Shown here piece by piece: positions 1 through 7,351 of a stretch of 17,238 nt of DNA. Both the position numbers and the translations under genes were made by a program. Where the stretch lies: contig DASZZX010000181.1 of NCBI GenBank assembly GCA_036260415.1, positions 1 to 17,238 on the forward strand, given 5' to 3'. The notes below the pieces were generated by a model, which had not been told where the DNA came from, ran no database searches, and saw nothing but the letters and a program-made list of their open reading frames with translations. The stretch's first letter is position 1. Every line of letters starts with the position of its first letter. Source of the DNA: DASZZX01 sp036260415 (GTDB lineage: Bacteria; Actinomycetota; Nitriliruptoria; Nitriliruptorales; JAHWKO01).

Positions 1-2
1 AG

Positions 3-1133
3 GCGGGAACCAACGATCTGATCGTCTTGCCCGCGGTGCTGGTGCTGGCGGCGGTTGCGTCCGGGGGTGCGGGTTCTCCGGGCGGTTGGGCATGGTTTCT
101 GGTACAGCTGTTCCTGATCGGTCCAGCGGTCGGCGCGGCGGTGGGTGCCGGCGGTGCCTGGGCCATGTCGAGAGTCGACGTCCGCACCCAGGTCCGCAGT
201 GAGTACCAGGCGCTGTACGGCCTGGGTTTGGTGCTCGCAGCCTTCGCAGGGGGTGAGTGGCTAGGCGCGGATGGGTTCCTGGCTGCTTTCGCGGCGGGGA
301 TGGCTGTCACTGCGACCAACAACCGGCTCTGTGACTGTTTCATGGAGTTCGGTGAGGTCGTGGCCGAGATGCTGATGCTGCTGGCGTTCGTCCTGTTCGG
401 TGCGGTGCTGTCCGAGCTGGCGCCTCCGGCCCTGACAGTGCCGACTTTGGCGCTTGCCGCCATCACGATCCTCGTGGCGAGGCCGGCGACGGTGTTCGCG
501 CTGCTGTCGCTGCGGCATACGGCGTTGAGCCGTCCGGCACGCGCCTTCATCGCGTGGTTCGGCCCACGCGGGTTGAACTCGCTGCTGCTGGCGCTGCTGG
601 TGGTGCGCATCGGTGTCCCCCAGGCTGAGCAGCTGTTCGTCGCGGTGGGGGTGGTGGTCATGGCGTCGGTGCTACTGCACGGCGTCTCTGCCACGCCGGT
701 CACGGCCTGGTACGCCCACCGTGTCGAGGCGACCACGCTGCCCGAGGAGCGCGAGGCAACGGCACGCGGGCTTCTGCATCCTGAGCACAGCGGCGAAGTA
801 CCACGGGTCGCGCCGGAGGAACTCGCCGCTCTGCTGGCATCCCCGCATCCGCCGCAGGTGGTCGATGTTCGCACCCGGTCGACTGCCGGTGACGAAGGCA
901 TCCCGGGTGCGATGCCAGTGCGTGCGGACGAGATCGACCGCTGGGCGGAGGATCAGACTCGCGAGCGACTGGTGGTCCTGTACTGCACCTGACCGCGGGA
1001 GGAGACCAGTGCCCGTGCGGCGCTGCAACTCAGGAAGATGGGATTCAGCGCGGTGGCGTTGAAGGGCGGACTCGCAGCCTGGCGCGCCGATCACCCCGTC
1101 GCCGAGCTGGCAGACCCTGAGCCGGTCTCGTGA
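3..1133 (+). CDS. Cation/proton antiporter with C-terminal rhodanese domain; 5' partial; in-frame TGA, candidate selenoprotein
   Basis: The frame is open from the first bases (AGTNDLIVLPAV...), so the start lies upstream. The Asn-Asp pair next to a hydrophobic stretch and about six to seven further membrane segments to codon ~235 resemble the CPA-type Na+/H+ exchanger core. A cytoplasmic tail then forms a rhodanese domain (PPQVVDVRT, then IPGAMPV). The sequence LVVLYCT is followed by TGA (990-992), and the same frame continues PREETSARAALQLRKMGF, then LKGGLAAW, to a TGA at 1131-1133. The GG..AW block and the helix after the active loop are expected rhodanese parts, so the gene logically ends at 1133. 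The TGA stands where CxCP-type rhodaneses have their second cysteine (C-x-C/U-P). Either it encodes selenocysteine, or it is a nonsense change removing the domain's last third. The transporter family is confident; exact ion specificity is not readable. Confidence 0.8.
1020..1051 (+). promoter_or_regulatory. Candidate bacterial SECIS hairpin after the in-frame TGA
   Basis: Folded by hand. GCGCTG (1020-1025) pairs with CAGCGC (1046-1051). After a bulged C, two A-T pairs follow, then after a bulged A three pairs (1029-1031 with 1040-1042), closing an eight-base loop AGGAAGAT with G at its second position. Bacterial SECIS hairpins lie inside the coding region just after the UGA, with a small loop and G among its first two bases. 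The loop here begins 39 bases after the TGA, at or just past the usual far limit. A shorter alternative hairpin (993-999 with 1012-1020) lies closer. High GC makes chance hairpins common. Confidence 0.35.
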
Positions 1134-1660
1134 GGGGCTCCACCAGCGTCGAGGCGAGTAGGAGCGTGGCGGCCGCCTGGGACACGGTGGCGGCCGTCTT
1201 CAGTGGTCCGGTGGACTGGTGGCTCCCGGACCGTTTGCCGCTGCCCACCATCGGCCCAGCGGTCGTCACGACCTGGCTGATCGTCGACGTCCACGTCCAA
1301 CCGGTCGTCCTCGACCAGGGTGCGCTCCAACGACCGATACGGATCGTGCCGACACCCGGGCGCAAGGGCCGTCACGACGGTATGGGCTGGTGGGCGCATC
1401 TCCATCCGCTCATCACGGGCTGGATGCGCCTTACTGCTGGCGACGACGAAGCCACGCTAACCGTTGAGGGACGCGTCGCACACCCCACATCATCGTCCGG
1501 CGGAGGACGGCTGCAGCGTTACATCGCGTTCAAGACGGCTGCGGCCATCGTTGGAGCGGCCGCAGCCCACCTGTCGCATCCCATGCACGCCACCGTACGC
1601 GGCGACTGCGGCGACTCTCTCCACAGGCTGCAGCTCGTCGTCGCCCGCACTCAATCGTAG
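1130..1660 (+). CDS. SRPBCC-like hypothetical protein, 176 aa
   Basis: The GTG start at 1130 overlaps the terminal TGA of the antiporter-rhodanese frame (GTGA), a typical translational-coupling arrangement, and places the gene in the same operon. The order of elements resembles actinobacterial SRPBCC/START-fold proteins: an N-terminal VEASRSVAAAWDTVA helix, a central strand region ending GWWAHLHPLITGWMRLT, an acidic turn and TLTVEGRVAHP, then a long C-terminal alanine-rich helix (residues ~130-150). Such folds bind hydrophobic ligands. No catalytic residue can be named and no signal peptide is visible. The last ~25 residues (HPMHATVRGDCGDS...) look less typical. The family call is inference from pattern; existence of the gene is supported by the overlap and by the open frame. 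Confidence 0.55.
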   Translation: MRGSTSVEASRSVAAAWDTVAAVFSGPVDWWLPDRLPLPTIGPAVVTTWLIVDVHVQPVVLDQGALQRPIRIVPTPGRKGRHDGMGWWAHLHPLITGWMRLTAGDDEATLTVEGRVAHPTSSSGGGRLQRYIAFKTAAAIVGAAAAHLSHPMHATVRGDCGDSLHRLQLVVARTQS

Positions 1661-1794
1661 GCGCCGGGGTGCCTGGTGCCGTTTCAGGGCAGGCCAATCA
1701 TGGGCTCCATCGCTCCCGGTCCCGTTGGACACCTGACTGAGAGCGAGCGACGATGACCGTCATGAGTGAGAACGGGAAGGACCGAGGGCCAGGT

Positions 1795-1935
1795 CAAGGA
1801 CTTCCGCAGCAAGCCTCGCTGGACGGCGAAACAAGAAGACCGGTGCGGTGCTGCGGCTGCTGCGGGGTGAGCCGCTGGACGAGCTATCACGCAAGCTGGG
1901 GGTGGGGTGGGACGTCGCCTCAGCTCTCGCGTTAC
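1795..1935 (+). pseudogene. Decayed transposase OrfA fragment (IS3-like HTH)
   Basis: The frame 1824-1910 reads KKTGAVLRLLRGEPLDELSRKLGV, which matches the helix-turn-helix start of IS3-type OrfA proteins (..VVLRLLRGE.LD.LSRELGV..). The preceding RSKPRWTAKQ that should lead into it lies in a different frame just upstream (from ~1808), so there is a frameshift near 1825. After KLGV the expected ..WRD.FL.G continuation is absent and the frame runs into unrelated sequence. No OrfB and no terminal inverted repeats were found. It is a relic with no expected activity. Confidence 0.55.
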
Positions 1936-2014
1936 CAATGTCCGGCGCGGGGCGGCACACCAAGACGATGCGCCTGAGTCACATTCGGCGGCCACGCCAT
2001 GTGAGAAGCGTCGC

Positions 2015-2431
2015 CTACGTTGACTGTGTGGAGGCCTCGGCAATGAGCGACTCCCGCGCCATCTCGAGTTGGCGAAGGTGCTCACATCTACTCTCGTCCT
2101 CGAGGGTTTCCTCCTGCAATAGGGAAAGCAGACCGCACATGAGAGCGACGACTTCATCTGCCCGTTGTACTACCTCTGACCTTGCTTCCACCGCTACGAG
2201 AGCCGAGTACGCGTCGGTCGCTTGTTGAAGGGCACTGTCCAACCGGCTTCGCACCTCGACAACATCCATCGTTGGCACGATTGCTCGGAAGTATAAGGCG
2301 AGGCTGGCAATCCGAACAGTGGCGTCGTGCCGCACTTGGCGCCGTCTGCGAGCTTCCTGGAAGCGTTCGTCGAGAATGTGGGTGAGAATGGCTGCAGTTG
2401 CGCCGACTACGGCCCCGAGGACTACTTCCAT
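2015..2431 (-). CDS. Small membrane-anchored hypothetical protein, 138 aa
   Basis: The ATG at 2431 is preceded on the minus strand by GGAGG with nine bases between, a good ribosome binding site. Residues 1-18 (MEVVLGAVVGATAAILTH) form one hydrophobic segment, followed by a basic stretch (RRRRQVRH), so an N-in anchor with the rest in the cytoplasm is likely. The remainder (residues ~40-138) is predicted helical, rich in Glu, Arg, Leu and Ala, and could form coiled coils (DSALQQATDAYSALVAVEAR; LLSLLQEETLEDESRCEHLRQLEM). I recognise no named family. It is flanked by insertion-sequence remnants on both sides, which suggests an accessory gene. Base composition is slightly lower in GC than its neighbours. 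Confidence 0.65.
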   Translation of the reverse strand: MEVVLGAVVGATAAILTHILDERFQEARRRRQVRHDATVRIASLALYFRAIVPTMDVVEVRSRLDSALQQATDAYSALVAVEARSEVVQRADEVVALMCGLLSLLQEETLEDESRCEHLRQLEMARESLIAEASTQST

Positions 2432-2580
2432 GTGAGGGAGCCTCCGCGGAAGGGCATCTGGTAGTTCACCGGCTAAGTGGGTCCGGGCTGGGCGCAGTGT
2501 AAGGCCATCGCAGTGGACTGGGGGTGATGGGCGTCGTGCCTTTGAAGGAAGCGTTCGAGTTTATTGTCCCGTCGGCCATC

Positions 2581-2775
2581 AGCGCGGTTGCGGTAGCCGT
2601 TGGAGCCGCCACCGTCGGCGCAGACCAGCAGCCGGTCCGCGTCGGTGTACAGCGGCTGGCCCATCGCCTGCCACCAGCGGCGCAGCGTGGTGACGGCGAA
2701 CGCGGCGGTGTCGTGATCGCGGCCGCCCGACACCCAGCCGATGTCGGCGCCCACGTCGTAGACCCCGTATGGTCG
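2581..2775 (-). pseudogene. ISAzo13-type transposase fragment
   Basis: Minus-strand translation reads PYGVYDVGADIGWVSGGRD, then HDTAAFAVTTLRRWWQAMG, YTDADRLLVCADGGGSNGYR and NRA. This matches the DDE core of ISAzo13-family transposases (PYG.YD...N.GWV..G..HDTA.FAV...RWW...G...Y..A..LL..AD.GGSNG.R.R). The expected continuation (WK..L..., then the PPGTSKWNKIEHR block) is absent: after NRA the frame passes into unrelated sequence. The N-terminal half is missing because the fragment abuts the truncated oxidoreductase at about 2775-2788. Only roughly 60 residues survive, so it is not functional. Confidence 0.7.
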
Positions 2776-2787
2776 CGCACCGATCGG

Positions 2788-3104
2788 TGTTCGCCTACCG
2801 GCGGACGTTGGCGCGCGGCGGCCGCTACCGGTGCGTGGGCGGGTCGACGTCGGCGCTGCTGCGGATCGCCACGATCGGAGCTGTGATCGGTCGTCTCACG
2901 GGGCGCCGCCTAGGGGTGCTCGGGGTGAAGTCGGGTCCAGCACACTTCGAGCCCCTCGCCGAACGGTGCGTCGTCGGCGACGTGAAGATCCACATCGACC
3001 ACACGTTCGGCCTCGACGACGTCCCAGCCGCGCTGGCCTACGTCGGTGAGGGTCGCGCGCTCGGCAAGGTCGTCGTCGAACCCACCCGACCGCCGCTGAC
3101 CTAG
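2788..3104 (+). pseudogene. 5'-truncated MDR-family oxidoreductase (C-terminal third)
   Basis: The frame VFAYRRTLARGGRYRCVGGS, then KSGPAHFEPLAERCVVGDVK, DHTFGLDDVPAALAYVGEG and GKVVVEP is the last third of a medium-chain dehydrogenase/quinone-oxidoreductase: the end of the Rossmann fold and the C-terminal catalytic-domain strand. The N-terminal GroES-like domain and the NAD(P)-binding glycine motif are missing, and sequence upstream of 2788 is the ISAzo13 fragment on the other strand. It resembles the intact MDR gene at 3887-4855 (compare PLGDAAEALAYVGAGHARGK there). It converges with the TetR gene, the two stop codons sharing CTAG at 3101-3104. It probably lost its front through insertion-sequence activity. 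Confidence 0.7.
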
Positions 3105-3766
3105 TTCCGGAGTCGCTCGAGGCCGTCGAGGATGAGGTCGAGACCGAACTCGAACTCGTCCGTGTAATCGTGGCCGGACTCGAGGGAGGCAGCGGCTGCC
3201 TCGTTGAGGCGCGGGTACTCGGCGGCTGGCAACCGCGGAAGGACCACCTCCGCCATCTCGGCGAGCTGCTCCGGGGTGCCGAACGGCAGGCTCGCTTCCT
3301 GGATCGAGAACCCGTAGATGTAGCTGTCGAGGATCCAGTACGCGTGGGTGGCGTCCTGGATCGAGAAGCCCGCTCCCCGCAGGCATTCGAGCACCGACTC
3401 GTGGTGGCGCAGACTCGTTGGACCGGGCGTCATCCGTAGCTCCATCAGCCCGCTCGCCCAGGGATGGCGCGCGAGTGCCTCGCGCACCGAGGCGGCACGC
3501 TCGCGCATGGCCGTGCGCCAGTCGGCATCGGTGGCGGGCAGGTCGATCTCGCTGAACACGACATCGACCATCCCGTCGAGGAGGTCGTCCTTGTCGGCCA
3601 CGTAGTGGTACAGGGTCATCGTGCCGGCGCCGAGCTCGCGGGCCAGCCGGCGCATGGTGAGCGCCTCGAGCCCCTCGCGGTCGGCGAGGGCGACGGCCGC
3701 GTTCAGCACCCGCTCCCTGCTCATACCAGCTGCGGCCTCGAGCGGCCGATCCGCTTGCGCACCCAC
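3101..3766 (-). CDS. TetR/AcrR-family transcriptional repressor, 221 aa
   Basis: The N-terminal region RVLNAAVALADREGLEALTM..LARELGAGTMTLYHYVADKDDL (residues ~18-62) is a clear TetR helix-turn-helix; the recognition helix is followed by the usual LYHYV..KDDL. The rest is helical with a TetR C-terminal ligand and dimer domain (MRERAASVREALARHPW; AYWILDSYIYGFSIQE). The GTG at 3766 is preferred because GAGGAG lies eight bases upstream; an ATG at 3724 would lose little but lacks such a site. The gene is divergent from the MDR oxidoreductase at 3887, and the shared gap carries three palindromic sites, so it most likely represses that operon and probably itself. Ligand unknown. Confidence 0.9.
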   Translation of the reverse strand: MGAQADRPLEAAAGMSRERVLNAAVALADREGLEALTMRRLARELGAGTMTLYHYVADKDDLLDGMVDVVFSEIDLPATDADWRTAMRERAASVREALARHPWASGLMELRMTPGPTSLRHHESVLECLRGAGFSIQDATHAYWILDSYIYGFSIQEASLPFGTPEQLAEMAEVVLPRLPAAEYPRLNEAAAASLESGHDYTDEFEFGLDLILDGLERLRN

Positions 3767-3789
3767 CTGCGGGACTCCTCACTTCGCGC

Positions 3790-3818
3790 TTGACAATCGT
3801 ACAGCGTACGAGCATAGT
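3790..3818 (+). promoter_or_regulatory. Sigma70-type promoter of the MDR/ABC operon
   Basis: A perfect -35 TTGACA (3790-3795) is followed after 17 bases by CATAGT (3813-3818), four of six matches to TATAAT. It points towards the MDR gene at 3887, leaving a leader of about 60 bases. The palindromic operators lie between and over its elements, as expected for repression by steric block. Placement is by eye. Confidence 0.55.
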
Positions 3819-3842
3819 ACATCGTACTAGTACATCGTACGA
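3797..3842. promoter_or_regulatory. Three TetR-type operator palindromes
   Basis: Three 15-bp sites share the plan TMGTAC-N3-GTACKA. Site 1 (3797-3811) is TCGTAC-AGC-GTACGA and site 2 (3815-3829) is TAGTAC-ATC-GTACTA, both perfect. Site 3 (3828-3842) is TAGTAC-ATC-GTACGA with one mismatched pair, overlapping site 2 by two bases. Site 1 sits between -35 and -10, and site 2 covers the end of the -10. Position in the divergent gap of a TetR gene and two-fold symmetry make these the probable repressor binding sites. Confidence 0.7.
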
Positions 3843-3886
3843 ACACGGGTCGCGGCCGGTGAGCCCGCGAGAAGTGGAGTGGCACC

Positions 3887-4855
3887 ATGAAGGCGATCGT
3901 CCAGGACACCTACGGCCCGCCCGAGGTCCTTCGGCTGAAGGAGGTCGACACGCCCGTCGTCGGCGAGGACGACGTGCTCGTGCGCGTCCGCGCCGCTGCC
4001 GTCCATCCCGGCGACCACTTCATCATGACGGGCGTGCCCTACGTCCTACGCCCGGTGTACGGGCTACGGCGGCCGCGGCGGGGCGTGCGCGGGTTCGACC
4101 TCGCAGGACACGTCGAGGCGATCGGTCGCAACGTCCGACGGTTCGAACCCGGCGACGAGGTGTTCGGCTGGACGACGACCGGCTCGCTGGCCGAGTACGT
4201 CTGCGTGAGAGACGACAACCTCGCGCCGAAGCCGGCCAACGTCACGATGGAGCAGGCCGGGGCCGTCACGGTCTCCGCAATGGCCGCCCTGCGCGCTCTC
4301 CGCAACACCGCGAAGGTCCGACCGGGCCAGAGGGTGCTGATCGTCGGGGCGTCCGGTGGCGTCGGCACGTTCGCCGTGCAGATCGCGAAGTCGCTCGGCG
4401 CGGAGGTGACCGGCGTGTGCAGCACCCGCAACGTCGACCTCGTCCGATCCATCGGCGCCGACCACGTCGTCGACTACACGACAGAGGACTTCACCCGTAG
4501 CGGCCGGCTGTACGACGTCATCCTCGACAACGTCGAGGCGCAGCCGCTCTCCGCCGTCCGCCGGGCCCTCGCGCCGGCGGGGACCCTCGTACTCAACAGC
4601 GGCCGCGGCGGGCGCTGGATCGGACCTCTCGGTCGCTGGGCGAAGGCGAGCGTGCGGTCGCTCTTCACGCGTCAGAGGTTGCGGCCGAACGTCTCGGCCG
4701 AGAACCAGCGGGACCTTCTCGTCCTGAAGGAACTCATCGAGGACGGCGCGGTCACACCGGTCATCGACCGGACCTACCCGCTCGGCGACGCCGCGGAGGC
4801 CCTCGCCTACGTCGGAGCGGGCCACGCGCGAGGAAAGGTCGTCGTCACCCCCTGA
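3887..4855 (+). CDS. Zinc-independent MDR-family NAD(P)-dependent oxidoreductase, 322 aa
   Basis: This is a full-length medium-chain dehydrogenase/quinone-oxidoreductase. The N-terminal GroES-like domain (MKAIVQDTYGPPEVLRLKEV, then RVRAAAVHPGDHF) is followed by a Rossmann domain with VLIVGASGGVGTFAVQIAKS (glycines at residues ~154-160), then IGADHVVDYT and the C-terminal AAEALAYVGAGHARGKVVV. Cysteines for a structural zinc lobe are not seen, as in quinone-oxidoreductase-like members. It is expected to reduce quinones, enals or similar electrophiles with NAD(P)H in the cytoplasm; the substrate is not readable. GGAG stands seven bases before the ATG. It is the first gene of a probable operon with the membrane protein and ABC genes downstream, controlled by the divergent TetR. 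Confidence 0.9.
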   Translation: MKAIVQDTYGPPEVLRLKEVDTPVVGEDDVLVRVRAAAVHPGDHFIMTGVPYVLRPVYGLRRPRRGVRGFDLAGHVEAIGRNVRRFEPGDEVFGWTTTGSLAEYVCVRDDNLAPKPANVTMEQAGAVTVSAMAALRALRNTAKVRPGQRVLIVGASGGVGTFAVQIAKSLGAEVTGVCSTRNVDLVRSIGADHVVDYTTEDFTRSGRLYDVILDNVEAQPLSAVRRALAPAGTLVLNSGRGGRWIGPLGRWAKASVRSLFTRQRLRPNVSAENQRDLLVLKELIEDGAVTPVIDRTYPLGDAAEALAYVGAGHARGKVVVTP

Positions 4856-4931
4856 CACAGGTCACCGAACGCGGCGGCAGAGCCACGAACGGGCCGGCGA
4901 CGGTCCGTCCACCCACCAAAGGATGATGGTC

Positions 4932-5390
4932 ATGAACGATCACGAGATCCCAGTTCAAGCGAAGCTCGCAGCATGCTGGACCAGCTTCATGTTCCTGTAC
5001 ATCTACGTCGACTACTTCGTGCTGTACAAGCCCGGCGTCATCGACGACATCCTGGCCGGCATCGTCTGGGAGTTCGACATCAGCCAAACCTTCCTGGTCA
5101 TTGGGCTCACGCTCGTGGCGATCCCGATCTTGATGGTGATGCTTTCCATGACGCTGCCCGCCCGTGCGAACCGCACCATCAACCTCGTCGTGGCATCGCT
5201 GTACGTCCCCTTCTCGATGTTCAACGCGGTGGGCGAGTCCTGGACGTACTTCTTCGGCCTGGGTGTCGCACTGGAAGTGATCGTGCTCGCCGTCATCCTG
5301 CGCTTCGCCTGGACGTGGCCCCGCACGTCCTCACCGTCGATGCCAGACCCCGCCGCACCACACCGACCGCAGCTCCGGATGGGACGGTAG
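4932..5390 (+). CDS. Four-helix integral membrane protein, DUF6326-like
   Basis: Starting at the third ATG of the cluster (4932), the protein begins MNDHEIPVQAKLAACW; AAAGGA at 4918-4923 is better spaced for this ATG than for 4923. Hydrophobic segments lie at about residues 14-32 (SFMFLYIYVDYFVLY), 49-72 (TFLVIGLTLVAIPILMVMLS), 82-97 (INLVVASLYVPFSMFN) and 104-124 (TYFFGLGVALEVIVLAVILR), giving four membrane spans. The pattern resembles a family of small actinobacterial membrane proteins annotated DUF6326; this name is from memory. Its function is unknown. It ends four bases before the ABC ATPase gene, so the genes are surely co-transcribed, and it may be an accessory subunit or a stress-response membrane protein. 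Confidence 0.8.
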   Translation: MNDHEIPVQAKLAACWTSFMFLYIYVDYFVLYKPGVIDDILAGIVWEFDISQTFLVIGLTLVAIPILMVMLSMTLPARANRTINLVVASLYVPFSMFNAVGESWTYFFGLGVALEVIVLAVILRFAWTWPRTSSPSMPDPAAPHRPQLRMGR

Positions 5391-5394
5391 GCAC

Positions 5395-6309
5395 ATGGCT
5401 TCGATCCGAACAGCCGGTCTGACCAAGGACTTCGGCGACCTTCGGGCCGTCAACGAGATCGACCTCGACCTACCCGAGGGTGGGGTGGCCGGGTTCGTCG
5501 GTCCGAACGGTGCGGGCAAATCCACCACGATCCGCATGCTGCTCGGTCTCATCCAGCCGACCCGCGGCGACGGCGAGGTCCTGGGTCACCCCATCGCCGA
5601 CCCGTCTGGCTACCTCCACCGGGTCGGTGCACTCATCGAGGCGCCCGCGTTCTACCCGACGCTGACCGGGGAGGCGAACCTGCAGCTGTTCGCGAGGTTG
5701 GGCGGGCATGACCGCGGTCGGATCGCCGAGCTGCTGGAAGTGGTCGGGCTGCGCGAGCGCGGTGACGACCGGTACAAGAACTACTCGCTTGGGATGAAGC
5801 AGCGGCTCGGTATCGCTTTGGCGCTGCTTCCGGATCCAGACCTGCTGATCCTTGACGAACCGACGAACGGGTTGGACCCCCAAGGGATCGTCGAGATCCG
5901 CAGCCTGCTGATGCAGCTCGGCGCTGGTGGCAAGACCGTGTTCGTCTCGAGCCACCTCCTGGCTGAGATCCAGGCAGCCTGCGACTCGATCGTGATGATC
6001 GATCACGGTGGCGTGGTCTTCAGCGGGTCGATGGTCGACCTGCTCGCCCGGAACTCGCCCACCATCCGTGCCGCAGCAGACAACGACACCGATACCGCCC
6101 GCCTCATCGAGCTCGTGGCTGCTGCCGGCTACCCATCGACACGGGTCAACGGCGCCATCGAGATCGTTGCGCCAGCCCGCTGGACCGCCGACCTCAACCG
6201 TTTGGCCTGGCAGGCCGGCATCACCCTCGGCGAGCTCCAGGCCACCTCCGCCGATCTGGAGCGAGCCTTCTTCGCCATGACCGGCGACACCAGGGAAGGG
6301 ACCAACTGA
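5395..6309 (+). CDS. ABC transporter ATP-binding protein, 304 aa
   Basis: All ATPase motifs are present: Walker A GPNGAGKST (residues 36-44), signature SLGMKQRLG (131-139), Walker B LLILDEP (150-156), D-loop and switch His in SSHLL (H187). The C-terminal ~80 residues after the ATPase core are typical of the DrrA/bacitracin-type exporter ATPases that pair with ABC-2 permeases. Starts four bases after the membrane gene, and its TGA overlaps the ATG of the permease by one base (TGATG). With the permease it would form a dimeric exporter at the cytoplasmic membrane. A drug or peptide substrate is plausible from the family and from the TetR context but is not shown by sequence. Confidence 0.93.
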   Translation: MASIRTAGLTKDFGDLRAVNEIDLDLPEGGVAGFVGPNGAGKSTTIRMLLGLIQPTRGDGEVLGHPIADPSGYLHRVGALIEAPAFYPTLTGEANLQLFARLGGHDRGRIAELLEVVGLRERGDDRYKNYSLGMKQRLGIALALLPDPDLLILDEPTNGLDPQGIVEIRSLLMQLGAGGKTVFVSSHLLAEIQAACDSIVMIDHGGVVFSGSMVDLLARNSPTIRAAADNDTDTARLIELVAAAGYPSTRVNGAIEIVAPARWTADLNRLAWQAGITLGELQATSADLERAFFAMTGDTREGTN

Positions 6310-7115
6310 TGCGGGCCTTCAGCTCAGAGTGGGTCAAGCTGTCTCGTCCCGCCACACTGTTTGGGTTCGGCGGCACCATGATCGGCTTCACGCTGTTGTT
6401 CACGATCATGGCGTTCGAGAGCGCGGGCGGCCGGAACGTCGACCTCGACGTCACCGCAGAGATGCTGTCGCTGCCGGAAGGCTCCATCCTCGTTGTCACC
6501 GACATGGCCGTGTTCCTCGGGATCGTCGCGCTGGCGCTGTTCGCCTCCAACCTCGCCGGCGAGTTCAGCAAGGGCACCATCCGGATGCTGTTCGTGACCG
6601 AACCGAACCGGCTCAAGGTGCTCGCCGGCAAGGTCCTTGCGCTGACGACGTTCGTCGCGGCCGGGATCGCCGCCACACTGGCTCTTAGCATCGGTGGTGG
6701 CGCCCTGATGGCGAACACGGTCGGTGTCGAGACCGCCGCCTGGTGGACAGCCGACGGGCTGGCGGCCATCGGTGCTGCCTACATCAACATCACGGCAGCT
6801 GCCCTGGTCCCTGCCCTCATCGGAGCCACGATCGCGGTGCTCACCCGATCCACGACGATCGCCATATCCGTCGGTCTCGGCTGGTTCATCCTCGCCGAAC
6901 CACTCATCGGTGCGTTCTGGGACGGACTGAGCCGATGGGGTCCGGCCGCTGTCAGCACCGCCCTCGCGGCGGGCGGTGCCGGTGGGATCGGGATGATCGA
7001 CGGTGCCACCCCGGTCATCAGCTACGCCACCGCCATCGTCCTCGCCGTCGGCTACAGCCTCCTCGCGCTGACCATCACTTCCACGGTGCTCGCGAGAAGG
7101 GACGTCACCAGCTAG
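6309..7115 (+). CDS. ABC-2 type transporter permease, 268 aa
   Basis: The protein starts MRAFSSEWVKLSRPATLFGF, the usual cytoplasmic lead of ABC-2 permeases (..SEW.K..), and contains six hydrophobic segments: residues ~17-38, 62-84, 107-132, 148-176, 180-203 and 235-262. The sequence GEFSKGTIRMLFVTEPNRLKVLAGK between the second and third span is the conserved ABC-2 coupling region (E...GT.R.L...P.R...L..K). The ATG overlaps the ATPase stop codon by one base, so translation is coupled. It is the last gene of the operon, and ends about 215 bases before the IS110 left end. Substrate unknown. Confidence 0.88.
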   Translation: MRAFSSEWVKLSRPATLFGFGGTMIGFTLLFTIMAFESAGGRNVDLDVTAEMLSLPEGSILVVTDMAVFLGIVALALFASNLAGEFSKGTIRMLFVTEPNRLKVLAGKVLALTTFVAAGIAATLALSIGGGALMANTVGVETAAWWTADGLAAIGAAYINITAAALVPALIGATIAVLTRSTTIAISVGLGWFILAEPLIGAFWDGLSRWGPAAVSTALAAGGAGGIGMIDGATPVISYATAIVLAVGYSLLALTITSTVLARRDVTS

Positions 7116-7351
7116 TAGAGCGCGACTCCTGCTGCTCGCTATGAGCGCGCTACGAGTCCAACGAGACGGAATCGGCCATGACCACCCCGAGCCGCACAAC
7201 GAAGAAGTAGCCGGTACAACCGAGCTGGACACAGGTGGCCGTCGACCTCGGGACCGTGCCACCATCTGGGAGCATCGGCCGTCCCCACGAAGTCGAAGTA
7301 GCGTCCGGTACATCCCTTCCGCGCGCATCCTGGCGAGCGTTTATGCGCTTC

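Noticed and set aside
6324..7328. A 334-codon minus-strand frame opposite the ABC permease
   Set aside because: Gly/Arg/Asp-rich and without motifs; the permease on the plus strand is convincing.
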